64,000 nt of DNA from Candidatus Eiseniibacteriota bacterium. GTDB taxonomy: Bacteria > Orphanbacterota > Orphanbacteria > Orphanbacterales > Orphanbacteraceae. The stretch lies in NCBI GenBank assembly GCA_029262235.1, contig JAJCZU010000002.1, positions 558,001-622,000 of the forward strand. Direction: 5' to 3'. The notes beneath the pieces were generated by a model. That model searched no databases. It was not told the origin of the DNA and worked only from the letters and a program-made list of their open reading frames with translations. How positions within the stretch are numbered: position 1 is the first letter of the stretch; every line of letters starts with the position of its first letter. A program made the position numbers and the translations under genes. Shown in pieces: positions 1 through 8,723 of the stretch.

Positions 1-1
1 G

Positions 2-829
2 TATCGTGCCATGGCGGCGGACGGGTCGCTTCGCATGCGCGTATTCTACTTTCTGTACGGCGAATGGGAAGACGCGCTGCAGATGCGCGACCGGTTTGAT
101 GGTCTTCCGATTCACTTCGGCGGCTACAAGATCTTTGCTGACGGCACGATCGGAGCGGAGACGGCGGCGGTTCACGAACCGTACGCGGGAGGGGGATGCG
201 GCAGCCTTGTCCGGGATGACCGCGATCTGAATGTCCTGTTTACGAAGGCCGCACGTGCCGGGATGCCGCTCATGTGTCACGCGATCGGAGACAGGGCGAT
301 CGACCAGCTGCTTCGCGTGCGGCTCGAAGCCGGCGGGGAGATTCCGTTTCTGCGCATGGAGCATGTCGAGATGATGCGCGAAGAATCCCTCCCTTCGGTC
401 CTTCGCGGCGCCTGGAGGCTCTGTCTTCAGCCGAACTTCGCGCATCAATGGCAGGGGCCGGGCGGTTTTTATGAAGCACGACTCGGTGCCGCGCGTGCTC
501 GCGGTATGAACCGGATCCGTTCGTGGCACGCGGCCGGGGTGCCTGTCGCTTTTGGTTCGGACGGAATGCCGATCGATCCCGTGTACGGAATCCGAGCCGC
601 GCGCGAACACCCGAATCCGGACGAGCGGTTCTCCTGGGAGGACGCGTTTGCGCTTTACTCGCGCGCGCCCGAGAGTTTCGTGCAGAGTGGCGGGGACGCG
701 GGAGTCATCGCAGAAGGCAAACGCGCGGATCTCAACTGGGTTCGTGTGCCGCATCAGGAGATCCACGCGATGCGCACGGAAGATATCAGGCTCACGCTTG
801 CCGGCGGGGAGGTCGTGCATGAACGATAA
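2..829 (+). CDS. YtcJ-like amidohydrolase, C-terminal part (5' end outside window)
   Basis: The reading frame is open from the window edge, so the N-terminal metal-binding part is missing; about 275 residues remain. The visible part matches the amidohydrolase-3 (YtcJ-like) family of metal-dependent hydrolases: a CHAIGDRA segment (visible residues about 92-99) supplies a metal-binding His, a FGSDGMP segment (about 184-190) supplies the catalytic Asp region, and the C-terminus has the GVIAEGKRADL turn usual in amidohydrolases. The substrate cannot be told; family members act on amides or N-acyl groups. The stop overlaps the ATG of rarA (ATG at 819), so the two are probably co-transcribed and translationally coupled. 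Confidence 0.8.
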   Translation, partial: YRAMAADGSLRMRVFYFLYGEWEDALQMRDRFDGLPIHFGGYKIFADGTIGAETAAVHEPYAGGGCGSLVRDDRDLNVLFTKAARAGMPLMCHAIGDRAIDQLLRVRLEAGGEIPFLRMEHVEMMREESLPSVLRGAWRLCLQPNFAHQWQGPGGFYEARLGAARARGMNRIRSWHAAGVPVAFGSDGMPIDPVYGIRAAREHPNPDERFSWEDAFALYSRAPESFVQSGGDAGVIAEGKRADLNWVRVPHQEIHAMRTEDIRLTLAGGEVVHER

Positions 830-2252
830 CGATCTGGACCTCTTTCCGGGAGACGCAAATCGTGCGGGCGGGCCCGGGTCCGGTGGCGAATCCGGGCGCG
901 ATGCGCACAGGCCGCTCGCGGATCGCTACAGGCCGCACACATGGGAAGAGTTTGCGGGGCAGGAGCATCTCGTGGGTGAGAACGGCCCCGTGCGGCGTCT
1001 GGTTGCCGCCGGCCGTCCCTTTTCGTGCATTCTCTGGGGGCCGCCCGGTACAGGGAAGACGACGCTGGCTCGTCTGATCGCGACGTCGTCCGGCGCGCGC
1101 TTTCTCGAATACTCGGCCGTTCTTTCGGGCGTGAAGGAGATCCGCATCGCGGTGGAAACGGCGCGCGTCGAGCGTTCGCGAAACGATCGTGCCACGATCC
1201 TGTTCGTCGACGAGATTCATCGCTTCAATAAATCACAGCAGGACGCGTTTCTTCCTCACATGGAGAACGGAACGATCTATCTGATCGGGGCGACGACCGA
1301 GAACCCGTCGTTCGAAGTGAATGCCGCGCTTCTCTCGCGAACGCGCGTGTTTTCACTGAATCCGCTGGAAGAGAGCGAGTTGCAGTTGATTCTCGATCGT
1401 GCGCTGGCGCTGGCGGGCAAGGAGGCCGGGACCGACGCCGCGGTTCTCGATGAGGATGCGCGCGCATGGCTCGCGCAGTTCGCTTCGGGGGATGCGCGCG
1501 CGCTGCTTTCGCTTCTCGAACTCGCCATCGCAGGGACCCGTTCGTCCGGCGGCACGGATGAGGAAAGCGAAGGCGCGGGCGAAGCACGCTCTTCGATTAC
1601 GGTGGAGGAACTGCAGCGCATCGCCGGCAGACGCACGCCTCTCTACGACAAGAGCGGCGAGTCGCACTTCAATCTGATATCGGCGCTCCAGAAAAGCATT
1701 CGCGGGAGTCACGCCGACGCCGCGCTCTACTGGGCCGCACGCATGATGGAAGCCGGCGAGGATCCGCTGTATCTGCTTCGCCGCCTGATCCGCATCGCGA
1801 TGGAGGACGTCGGGCTCGCCGTTCCGAACGCGCTCCGTTACACGCTCGACTGCGCCGAAACGTATCATCGCCTCGGATCGCCCGAGGGTGATCTCGCGAT
1901 CGCGCAGGCTGTGCTCTTCCTCGCGCACGCGCCGAAATCGAACCGCGTGACGGCCGCATGGAGCGCGGCGTGCGAGGCCGCGCGGGCGCATCCCGACGGC
2001 GCCGTGCCGCTTCACCTGCGGAACGCGCCGACGAAGCTCATGAAAGGGATGGGGTACGGACGCGATTACGCCTACGACCACAGCGATCCTGAAGGCGGGC
2101 TGGCGCAGAATTACTTTCCCGAGGGAATGGAAGGGACACGATTCTACGAACCGACGGACCGCGGCTTCGAAAAGGATCTGCGCGGGAAGCGGGAGCAGTG
2201 GGAGAAGGCGAGGAGGGAGGCGAGGCGACGTGCCCCGGAGGACGACAGGTAG
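819..2252 (+). CDS. rarA: Replication-associated recombination protein A (RarA/MgsA-type AAA+ ATPase)
   Basis: This 477-residue protein is an AAA+ clamp-loader-like ATPase that acts at stalled replication forks. Walker A GPPGTGKT lies at residues 74-81 and Walker B with DEIH at 131-134. The sensor-1 region (GATTENPS) and the C-terminal MgsA-type segment (KGMGYGRDYAYDH) are clear, and the length is close to family normal. I chose ATG 819 over longer in-frame starts because it overlaps the preceding stop and gives the short acidic N-terminus usual in RarA. It is followed after 9 bases by a convergent gene, with no obvious terminator hairpin between them. Confidence 0.95.
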   Translation: MNDNDLDLFPGDANRAGGPGSGGESGRDAHRPLADRYRPHTWEEFAGQEHLVGENGPVRRLVAAGRPFSCILWGPPGTGKTTLARLIATSSGARFLEYSAVLSGVKEIRIAVETARVERSRNDRATILFVDEIHRFNKSQQDAFLPHMENGTIYLIGATTENPSFEVNAALLSRTRVFSLNPLEESELQLILDRALALAGKEAGTDAAVLDEDARAWLAQFASGDARALLSLLELAIAGTRSSGGTDEESEGAGEARSSITVEELQRIAGRRTPLYDKSGESHFNLISALQKSIRGSHADAALYWAARMMEAGEDPLYLLRRLIRIAMEDVGLAVPNALRYTLDCAETYHRLGSPEGDLAIAQAVLFLAHAPKSNRVTAAWSAACEAARAHPDGAVPLHLRNAPTKLMKGMGYGRDYAYDHSDPEGGLAQNYFPEGMEGTRFYEPTDRGFEKDLRGKREQWEKARREARRRAPEDDR

Positions 2253-2261
2253 CGCCCTCGA

Positions 2262-2951
2262 TCAGTCTGCGAATGCGAAGCGGACGATGAAATAGAACGC
2301 GGCGACCGCGTCCTTCCAGCCGATCTTCTTTCCCTCCGCGTAATCGCGGCCGTCGTACGTGATCCCGATTTCGTACACGCGGCATCTTCTGCGCGCGATT
2401 TTTGCCGTAATTTCCGGCTCGAAACCGAATCGATTGGCACGTAAAGGAATCGATTTCAAAATGTCCGTTTTGAAGACCTTGTAGCAGGTTTCCATGTCCG
2501 TCAGATTGAGGTTCGTGAACATGTTGGAAACCAGCGTCAGAAGCTGGTTGCCGACGAAGTGCCAGAAGAGGTGTACCCGGCCCGCTTCGCCCCCTTTGAA
2601 ACGGGAACCGTAAACGACATCGGCCCTGCCGTCGATAATAGGAGCGATGAGGCGAGGGTACTCGCGCGGGTCGTATTCGAGGTCGGCGTCCTGCACGACC
2701 ACGAGATCGCCCTGCACCTGGGGGATGCCGGTCCGGATCGCGGCCCCTTTTCCCTGGTTCACTTCATGGTGAAACACGCGCACATTGTCGTATTGCTGCG
2801 CGATTTTCTCCAGGATGGCCTTCGTATTGTCCGACGAGCAGTCGTTCACCATTACGAGCTCCTTGTCGACGTCCACAGCCTGGACGCGGGCCACGAGCTC
2901 TTCGACCGTCCGCTCTTCGTTATAAACGGGAATGATCACCGACAGGCGCAA
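2262..2951 (-). CDS. Family 2 glycosyltransferase, DPM1/polyprenyl-phosphate type
   Basis: This 229-residue GT-A enzyme transfers a sugar from a nucleotide donor, probably to a polyprenyl phosphate. It opens with the typical LSVIIPVYNE strand, has VNDCSSDNT and NQGKGAA motifs and a QDADLEYDP segment carrying the metal-binding DxD-type site. It has no C-terminal membrane domain, so it resembles the short, soluble dolichol-phosphate-mannose-synthase-like forms. The start is TTG (complement of 2949-2951), supported by an AAGGAG ribosome site at 2960-2965. A promoter and a palindrome lie upstream. Its lipid-linked product could feed the GT-C enzymes elsewhere in the window, but that is inference. 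Confidence 0.88.
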   Translation of the reverse strand: MRLSVIIPVYNEERTVEELVARVQAVDVDKELVMVNDCSSDNTKAILEKIAQQYDNVRVFHHEVNQGKGAAIRTGIPQVQGDLVVVQDADLEYDPREYPRLIAPIIDGRADVVYGSRFKGGEAGRVHLFWHFVGNQLLTLVSNMFTNLNLTDMETCYKVFKTDILKSIPLRANRFGFEPEITAKIARRRCRVYEIGITYDGRDYAEGKKIGWKDAVAAFYFIVRFAFAD

Positions 2952-2972
2952 GAATCAGTCTCCTTGATGGTG

Positions 2973-2990
2973 CGTTCCGCAGGCGGAACG
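2973..2990. promoter_or_regulatory. 18-bp palindrome in the leader of the GT2 gene
   Basis: CGTTCCGC and GCGGAACG are perfect inverted 8-base arms separated by AG. They lie between the minus-strand promoter and the glycosyltransferase start, so they could be an operator or form a hairpin in the 5' leader RNA. Only the symmetry is seen; no binding protein is recognised. Confidence 0.4.
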
Positions 2991-3011
2991 GGGCCATGAA
3001 TCACGGTCCAG

Positions 3012-3041
3012 AGGGTATCGGCCCGGCCGCTTAAGTGTCAA
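3012..3041 (-). promoter_or_regulatory. Sigma70-type promoter for the GT2 gene
   Basis: On the minus strand a perfect TTGACA (complement of 3036-3041) is followed after 18 bases by TACCCT (complement of 3012-3017). The predicted start near 3005 gives a leader of about 50 bases containing the 2973-2990 palindrome. Confidence 0.6.
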
Positions 3042-3060
3042 TGAAAAGTAGGAGTTACAC

Positions 3061-4407
3061 TTGACAATCACGAACCCGCTCCGTACGGTCCGAAATGTGA
3101 AAGCACTCCTGTCCATATCTGTCTGCCTCGCGTCCGCTCTCCTGTGTTTCGGCTGCCGGTCGCATTCAGGCAACACCTCGAATGCCGCGGCCTCCGAGAT
3201 GCCGGTTGCGGAGGCGCCGGCCCTCTCGATGCTGCTTCCGGCCGTTGCCGGCTCGCTCGAAAGCGGGGAGACGCCGATGGGCTGGTTTCTGCAGCACGGA
3301 ATCGAGCACAACACGGCCGGCGGGATACTCGAGGCGCTCGGTGACCTTCTCCCGATGTCCCGGTTCCGGCCCGACGACGAACTGACGCTCGAATTCGACG
3401 AAGCGGGTGAGGCCATCCGGTTCCGGGTGGATCGCCGCAACCGCTCGCAGTATGTCGTGGAAACGGACGGGAGCGCCTGGAGCGCCCGTGAGCAGGACCC
3501 TGTCTATCGAAAAGGAATCGCGCGGTTCGAAGGGACCGTTCAAAGCTCCCTCTGGGAATCTCTTCTCCGCGAGGGCGCCACACCGGCTCTCGTCATGAAG
3601 TTCGCGGATGTGTTCGCCTGGACGTTCGACTTTCTGACGGACTGCCGCGGCGGGGATCATTTCGAGATTCTCGCGGAGACCCTGTATGAAGGGGACGAGT
3701 TCGTCGGTTTCGGCGATATTCTCGCTGCGGACTACATCGGCGAACGGGGCGAAGTCGATGCCGTGCGCTTTACGCTCGCTTCGGGCAAGGACTCCTATTT
3801 CGCGCGCGACGGAGAATCGCTCCAGAAGATCTTTCTGAAGTCGCCGCTGAACTTCCGACGCATTTCGAGCGGGTTTACTCATGCCCGCTTTCATCCCATC
3901 TTGAAGAAGTACCGTCCTCATCTCGGCATCGATTACGCGGCCGATACCGGAACGCCGGTCGTCGCGATCGGCGACGGAGTCGTGACACGCGCGGGCTGGA
4001 ACGGCGGCTTCGGTAATTTCGTGGAGATCAAACATAGCCGCTCATACATAACCTGGAGCGGACATCTTTCGAAGTACGGCAAGGGAATCAAGAAGGGAAC
4101 GCGGGTCAAACAGGGCCAGATCATCGGATACGTAGGCTCGACAGGGCTCTCGACGGGACCGCATCTCGATTTTCGCATGAAGCACAACGGGAAGTTCGTG
4201 AACCCGCTCAAGATCGCCGTGCCTTCCGCAGACCCCATCCCTGCGGAGGAGCGCACCGATTTCCGGATCGTCTCGCGACAGCTATTCGCGGCGCTCGGCG
4301 CTCTTCCGAACGGACCTCTCGAGGCCGGCTCGGAACAGGTTTGCCAGCTTCTGGCGTCCGCCTGCATGCCGCATGCGACGGCCGGCGGTGACCGGATCGT
4401 CCCCTAG
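3061..4407 (+). CDS. M23-family peptidoglycan metallopeptidase, exported
   Basis: This 448-residue exported protein has a C-terminal LytM/M23 domain and probably cleaves peptidoglycan cross-links in the periplasm. A hydrophobic signal segment at residues about 13-29 ends near a Cys, so it may be a lipoprotein, but the lipobox is imperfect. The middle resembles the substrate-excluding N-terminal domains of MepM/Csd3-type enzymes. The zinc site shows HLGID and GPHLDFR; the second His of the usual HLH motif is Asp here. The TTG start is supported by AGGAG six bases upstream; GTG 3097 is a weaker alternative. apgM and lnt follow closely on the same strand. Confidence 0.88.
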   Translation: MTITNPLRTVRNVKALLSISVCLASALLCFGCRSHSGNTSNAAASEMPVAEAPALSMLLPAVAGSLESGETPMGWFLQHGIEHNTAGGILEALGDLLPMSRFRPDDELTLEFDEAGEAIRFRVDRRNRSQYVVETDGSAWSAREQDPVYRKGIARFEGTVQSSLWESLLREGATPALVMKFADVFAWTFDFLTDCRGGDHFEILAETLYEGDEFVGFGDILAADYIGERGEVDAVRFTLASGKDSYFARDGESLQKIFLKSPLNFRRISSGFTHARFHPILKKYRPHLGIDYAADTGTPVVAIGDGVVTRAGWNGGFGNFVEIKHSRSYITWSGHLSKYGKGIKKGTRVKQGQIIGYVGSTGLSTGPHLDFRMKHNGKFVNPLKIAVPSADPIPAEERTDFRIVSRQLFAALGALPNGPLEAGSEQVCQLLASACMPHATAGGDRIVP

Positions 4408-4426
4408 GAATTTACAGGAGACTGCG

Positions 4427-5623
4427 ATGCCTCACGACCTCGTGCCCGGACTCGTCCAGGGTGGCGACAAGATCATTCTGCTCGTTCTCGACGGCCTCGG
4501 CGGACTTCCCGACCGTTCCGGCAAGACCGAACTCGAAGCGGCTCAGACCCCGAACCTCGATCGCCTGGCGAAAAAGGGGGCGCTCGGCCTCATCGACCCC
4601 GTTGCGCCCGGGATCACGCCCGGGAGCGGGCCGGGACATCTCGGCCTGTTCGGCTACGATCCCCGGGAGTACGACATCGGCCGGGGCGTGCTTGCGGCTC
4701 TCGGCATCGGGTTCGATATCCGGGAATCCGACGTGGCGGCGCGTCTCAACTTCGCGACGTTCGACGCGGCCGGAAACGTGACGGATCGCCGGGCGGGCCG
4801 GATCGAAACCGAGGAATGCGAACGCCTCGTGCAGCTGCTGGACAAGATCGAACTTTCCGGAGTCGAAACGTTCGTCCGCCCCGTGAAAGAACATCGTGCG
4901 GCCGTGATCTTTCGCGGGCCAGGGCTCGGTGAAAACGTGAACGATTCGGACCCGCAGGCGGTCGGGGTCGGTCCGCGTGAAATCGTCGGCGACGACGCCG
5001 AAAGCAAAAAGACAGCGGGCCTCGCGAACGCGTTCATGGTAGCGGCGCGAGAGGCGCTGGCGGGGGAGGAGCGCGGCAACGGCGTCTTGATGCGCGGATT
5101 CGCGCGCTACCAGAAGATCCCTTCGTTCCAGACCCGGTTCGGGCTGAATGCCCTCGCAATCGCGATGTACCCGATGTACCGGGGGGTGGCGAAGCTCGTC
5201 GGTATGGAGCCGCTCGACGTGCGGGGGAAGATGACCTCGCTTTTCGAGGCTGTTACGGCCCACTACAATAATTACGATTTCTTTTTCGTGCATGTCAAAG
5301 AGACCGACAAGTATGGGGAAGACGGCGACTACGACGCGAAGAAGAAGGCGATCGAACAGGCGGATCGACTGATCGCGCGCTTCGACGATCTCCCGGACAA
5401 GGTGCTCATCGTGACGGGTGATCATTCGACGCCTTCGCAGATGAAGGCGCACTCGTGGCATCCCGTTCCGCTTCTACTGAGCGGTCGCCGCGTGCGCCCG
5501 GATGCGACGACGCAGTTCGGGGAAGAGGCGTGCAGCCGCGGGAATCTCGGACGGTTTCCGGCGATCGAAATCCTGCCTCTGGCTCTTGCGAATGCCGGGC
5601 GTCTCATGAAGTACGGAGCCTAG
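4427..5623 (+). CDS. apgM: 2,3-bisphosphoglycerate-independent phosphoglycerate mutase, archaeal type
   Basis: This 398-residue enzyme interconverts 3- and 2-phosphoglycerate in glycolysis and belongs to the alkaline-phosphatase fold. The first metal-binding motif (VLDGLGGLPD, about residues 20-29), the GSGPGH nucleophile region (66-71) and the C-terminal GDHSTPS metal site are all present. Its length matches ApgM rather than the about 510-residue GpmI form. ATG 4427 is preceded by CAGGAG with six-base spacing, which is better than the upstream in-frame start inside the preceding gene. It sits 20 bases after the M23 gene and 4 bases before lnt, suggesting one transcript. Confidence 0.95.
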   Translation: MPHDLVPGLVQGGDKIILLVLDGLGGLPDRSGKTELEAAQTPNLDRLAKKGALGLIDPVAPGITPGSGPGHLGLFGYDPREYDIGRGVLAALGIGFDIRESDVAARLNFATFDAAGNVTDRRAGRIETEECERLVQLLDKIELSGVETFVRPVKEHRAAVIFRGPGLGENVNDSDPQAVGVGPREIVGDDAESKKTAGLANAFMVAAREALAGEERGNGVLMRGFARYQKIPSFQTRFGLNALAIAMYPMYRGVAKLVGMEPLDVRGKMTSLFEAVTAHYNNYDFFFVHVKETDKYGEDGDYDAKKKAIEQADRLIARFDDLPDKVLIVTGDHSTPSQMKAHSWHPVPLLLSGRRVRPDATTQFGEEACSRGNLGRFPAIEILPLALANAGRLMKYGA

Positions 5624-5627
5624 GTCC

Positions 5628-7190
5628 TTGCGCCTCGCGCCGGAGCCGGTGCTGCGGGCACTCATCCCGATTCTCGCCGGCGTCACAGCCACGATTCCGT
5701 TTCAAAACGGCGCCCCGGGAATGCTCGGCCTCGTCTGCCTTGTCCCGTTCGTTCTTCTCCTGCATGCGGAGCGCGAATCGCCACGTGGCTCCTTCCGCGT
5801 GGGGTACTGGTTCGGCGTCGGCTTTTTCGCGGCGCTCCTCTACTGGATCGCGCTTCTCGTCGACAGCGAAATCCCGATTCGGGGATTGACCGGCATCGGC
5901 TGGATCGTTCTCTCGCTCGTACTCGGCCTCGTCTACGCCCTGGCCGCGTTTCTCTCCTGTCTGCTGCGCCGTTTTCTGCCGGGCCCGGTCGCACTTGCTT
6001 TCGCGTGGGTCGCGCTCGACTACGGCCGCTCGCTCGGCCCGCTCGGTTTTCCATGGGGGTCGATCGGGTACGTGCTCGCGGACTATCCCACCTTGATTCA
6101 GATCGCGCGGTTCGGAGGGGTCGCTCTCGTTTCGTTTGCGGTCGTACTGACGAATGCGCTTGTTGCCGAGAGCATGCTCGCGCTGGTGCAGAGACGAAAC
6201 CGGCGCGTGCTCGGCTGTCTCGCCGGCGCGATTCTCGTGGTCGCCGTTCTCGGAATCGATGGCGTGACGAGGATTCGAACGGGTTTGCCGGAGTCGCCGC
6301 GCAGCATGCGCGTGGCGGCCGTCCAGCCGAATATTCTCGCGGAGGAAAAGTGGACGCCCGCGTTCAAGACGAAGTCGATCGATATCCTTACGGAGCTGAC
6401 CGCAGCGGCCGCCGCGGATGCAGGGGCCGAAGGCGACGCGTTCGATCTCGCCGTATGGCCTGAAACGTCCGTGCCCGTTTACGTGCGCCAGGAGTACTCG
6501 TATTACAAGCGCCTCTCCGAATTCGTGCGCGAGAACGACATCTCTCTTCTGTTCGGCTTTCCGAACGCGGAGTACGACCAGGACCGCGCTGATTACGTGT
6601 ACTACAACGCCGGACTCCTGCTCGCGCCTGACGGGAGCGAGGCGGGTGAGTATCGCAAGATGCATCTCGTTCCGTTCGGCGAAAGGCTTCCGCTCGAAGA
6701 CAAGTTCGAATGGATCGCGAACCTGGATCTCGGGCAGGCGAACTTCGCCCCGGGAACCGAAGCGAAGGTGATGGGGACGGCGGGAACCGGGTACTTCGGG
6801 ACGACGATCTGTTTCGAGGCGATCTTCCCCGCCGTGTGCCGGCCGTTCGTGACAAACGGCGCGGAGTATCTCGTGAACCTCACGAACGACGCGTGGTTCG
6901 GCATGACCGCCGCCCCCTCGCAGCACGCGGACATGGCACGGTTTCGCGCGATCGAGCTCGGCGTCCCGTTCGTGCGCGCGGCGAACACCGGGATCAGCTT
7001 CGTGTGTGATGCCTTCGGGCGCATCCTGAGCAAGGTTCCGCTCGGGGAATCGGGCGTGGCCGTGGCGACCATCAGCCCGTCCCGGAGCACGACTTTCTAT
7101 CGCAGCCACGGGGAGTGGTTCCCGCGCTCCGTTCTGGCGGGCACGCTCCTTCTGGGCGCCCTCGCGGCCTGGCGGGGCCGAAAGCTTTGA
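5628..7190 (+). CDS. lnt: Apolipoprotein N-acyltransferase
   Basis: This 520-residue inner-membrane enzyme adds the third acyl chain to the N-terminal Cys of lipoproteins, the last step before outer-membrane sorting. The N-terminal half (about 1-215) holds several membrane segments. The C-terminal nitrilase domain has the expected triad: Glu279 (WPET), Lys344 (YRKMHLVPFGE) and Cys395 (TICFE). Length is normal. The start is TTG, four bases after the apgM stop. Together with lgt at 26.1 kb it shows that the cell makes triacylated lipoproteins and so is a diderm. Confidence 0.95.
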   Translation: MRLAPEPVLRALIPILAGVTATIPFQNGAPGMLGLVCLVPFVLLLHAERESPRGSFRVGYWFGVGFFAALLYWIALLVDSEIPIRGLTGIGWIVLSLVLGLVYALAAFLSCLLRRFLPGPVALAFAWVALDYGRSLGPLGFPWGSIGYVLADYPTLIQIARFGGVALVSFAVVLTNALVAESMLALVQRRNRRVLGCLAGAILVVAVLGIDGVTRIRTGLPESPRSMRVAAVQPNILAEEKWTPAFKTKSIDILTELTAAAAADAGAEGDAFDLAVWPETSVPVYVRQEYSYYKRLSEFVRENDISLLFGFPNAEYDQDRADYVYYNAGLLLAPDGSEAGEYRKMHLVPFGERLPLEDKFEWIANLDLGQANFAPGTEAKVMGTAGTGYFGTTICFEAIFPAVCRPFVTNGAEYLVNLTNDAWFGMTAAPSQHADMARFRAIELGVPFVRAANTGISFVCDAFGRILSKVPLGESGVAVATISPSRSTTFYRSHGEWFPRSVLAGTLLLGALAAWRGRKL

Positions 7191-7215
7191 CCCCTGTTCG
7201 GGTGTTTGCTAGACT
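7187..7215 (+). promoter_or_regulatory. Promoter for the truA-purF gene run
   Basis: TTGACC at 7187-7192 and TAGACT at 7210-7215 are separated by 17 bases, with TGC just before the -10 (extended -10). The -35 overlaps the lnt stop. The predicted start near 7222 gives a leader of about 50 bases before truA. The next clear terminator on this strand is at 16365, so a transcript of about 9 kb is possible. Confidence 0.6.
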
Positions 7216-7273
7216 GCATTTTTAGCGGCGCAACACCGTTTCCCATTCGCCCTGCAGGGGGAGGGACCGACCC

Positions 7274-8092
7274 ATCGAACACTCCGTTCGACGCTACCGG
7301 CTTCACATTTCATATGACGGGACACGCTTCGCCGGCTGGCAGCTGCAGCCGGGGCAGCGCACGGTGCAGGGCGAGATCGAGAGGGCTCTCGGGACGCTCT
7401 ACGATACGCCGATCCGGGTGCACGGGTCCGGCCGTACGGACGCGGGTGTGCACGCGACCGGCCAGGTTGCCCATTTCGACGCCAGCGATCGGTTCAGCCT
7501 CCATTGGCTTCGCCGCGCCTTTTTCGGGATGTTTCCGAAGGATATCGCGCCCGCGGGCGTTTGGATTACGGATCCCGCTTTTGACGCGCGACGTACGGCG
7601 GAGCGGCGCTCTTATCGTTACCATATCGTCAGGGACCGCAATCCGCTGTTCAGGCACTACACGTGGGAATACCGCGCCCCTCTCGACGTGGGGCTCATGA
7701 GTGAAGCGACGGAGCATATTGTCGGAGCGCTGGATGCCACTGCTTTCGCGGCCGCGACGCGCAGGGGCAGGAACAATGCGATGACCGTGGAGCGCGCGGT
7801 CTGGACGGACAAGGGTGGGGAACTGATTTTCGAAATCACCGCCAATCGCTTCGTGCACCGTTTCGTAAGAACCGTAGTGGGAACCATGGTCGAAGTAGGA
7901 CGCGGCGCGATGACACCGGACCAGATTCCCGGTATTTTAGACAGCAAAGATCGATCACTCGCAGGACCGACGGCGCCGCCGCAAGGTCTGTTTCTCACCG
8001 AGGTCGAGTACGGGCCCGAGTGGGATGTGCCATGTTCACGGGGAGGCAATGATGAAGTTCTTTATCGACACAGCGAATCTCGACGAGATTAA
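7274..8092 (+). CDS. truA: tRNA pseudouridine synthase A, probable ATC start
   Basis: TruA modifies uridines 38-40 in the tRNA anticodon arm. The catalytic Asp lies in SGRTDAGVH, and the conserved N-terminal [10 protein letters not shown] segment is encoded at about 7313-7342. That segment lies upstream of the first in-frame GTG (7364), so translation must begin earlier. Between the upstream stop (7223) and 7295 the frame has no ATG, GTG, TTG or CTG. The best candidate is ATC 7274, nine bases after a GGAGG core (7260-7264), giving 272 residues, a normal length. A frameshift or sequence error is the alternative. The 3' end overlaps the next gene by 41 bases. Confidence 0.88.
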   Translation: MEHSVRRYRLHISYDGTRFAGWQLQPGQRTVQGEIERALGTLYDTPIRVHGSGRTDAGVHATGQVAHFDASDRFSLHWLRRAFFGMFPKDIAPAGVWITDPAFDARRTAERRSYRYHIVRDRNPLFRHYTWEYRAPLDVGLMSEATEHIVGALDATAFAAATRRGRNNAMTVERAVWTDKGGELIFEITANRFVHRFVRTVVGTMVEVGRGAMTPDQIPGILDSKDRSLAGPTAPPQGLFLTEVEYGPEWDVPCSRGGNDEVLYRHSESRRD

Positions 8093-8702
8093 AGAAGCCG
8101 CATCGATCGGCATTCTCGACGGCGTCACCACGAACCCCACGCTGCTCGCGCGCGAGGGGGGGAATCCGATCGACCAGCTCACGGCGATCTGCGAGGTCGT
8201 GAAGGGCCCGGTGAACGGGGAAGTCGTGGGCGAAGATGCGGAGTCCATGATTCGCGAAGGGGAGAAGATCGCGAAGATCGCGCCGAACATCGTCGTCAAG
8301 ATCCCGATGACGAAAGAGGGAATGAAAGCGGTCAGGCATTTCGCTGCGAAGAAGATCGAAACGAACGTGACGCTGGTCTTCTCGGCGAACCAGGCGCTGC
8401 TCGCGGCGAAGGCCGGAGCCACGTATATTTCGCCGTTCCTCGGACGGCTCGACGACATCGGCCATGTCGGCATGGAGATCGTGGAGCAGGCCGTTGCGAT
8501 TTACGCGAACTATGGCATCGAAACCCAGGTGCTGGCGGCGAGCATCCGCAGCCCGCTTCATGTGATCGACGCGGCGCTTGCCGGCGCGCATATCAGCACG
8601 GTTCCGTCGAAGGTGATCGAGCAGATGTTCCGGCATCCGCTGACGGACAGCGGGATCGAATCTTTCCTGAACGACTGGAAAAAGCTGGGCTTCGACCTTT
8701 AG
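8052..8702 (+). CDS. Fructose-6-phosphate aldolase / transaldolase-like protein (TalC family)
   Basis: This 216-residue TIM-barrel enzyme forms a Schiff base through Lys83 in the VVKIPMT strand. The FFIDTAN start, VTTNPTLL and [11 protein letters not shown] motifs are diagnostic of the small transaldolase/Fsa subfamily. Members either transfer dihydroxyacetone in the pentose phosphate pathway or cleave fructose-6-phosphate; sequence alone does not separate the two. ATG 8052 is preferred over ATG 8049 because GGAGG (8042-8046) sits five bases upstream. The gene begins inside the last 41 bases of truA, which suggests translational coupling. Confidence 0.9.
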   Translation: MKFFIDTANLDEIKEAASIGILDGVTTNPTLLAREGGNPIDQLTAICEVVKGPVNGEVVGEDAESMIREGEKIAKIAPNIVVKIPMTKEGMKAVRHFAAKKIETNVTLVFSANQALLAAKAGATYISPFLGRLDDIGHVGMEIVEQAVAIYANYGIETQVLAASIRSPLHVIDAALAGAHISTVPSKVIEQMFRHPLTDSGIESFLNDWKKLGFDL

Positions 8703-8723
8703 ACCCCGCGAAGGAGCCTCGAA

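Noticed and set aside
552-818. 5' extension of rarA to 552
   Set aside because: The extension is Arg-rich shadow of the amidohydrolase gene; ATG 819 overlaps the preceding stop and fits RarA.
5604-7109. 501-codon open frame on the minus strand opposite lnt
   Set aside because: It is Arg/His-rich, matches no family and mirrors the codon bias of lnt; a GC-driven shadow.
7364-8092. truA starting at GTG 7364
   Set aside because: It would delete the conserved [10 protein letters not shown] segment that is plainly encoded upstream in the same frame.
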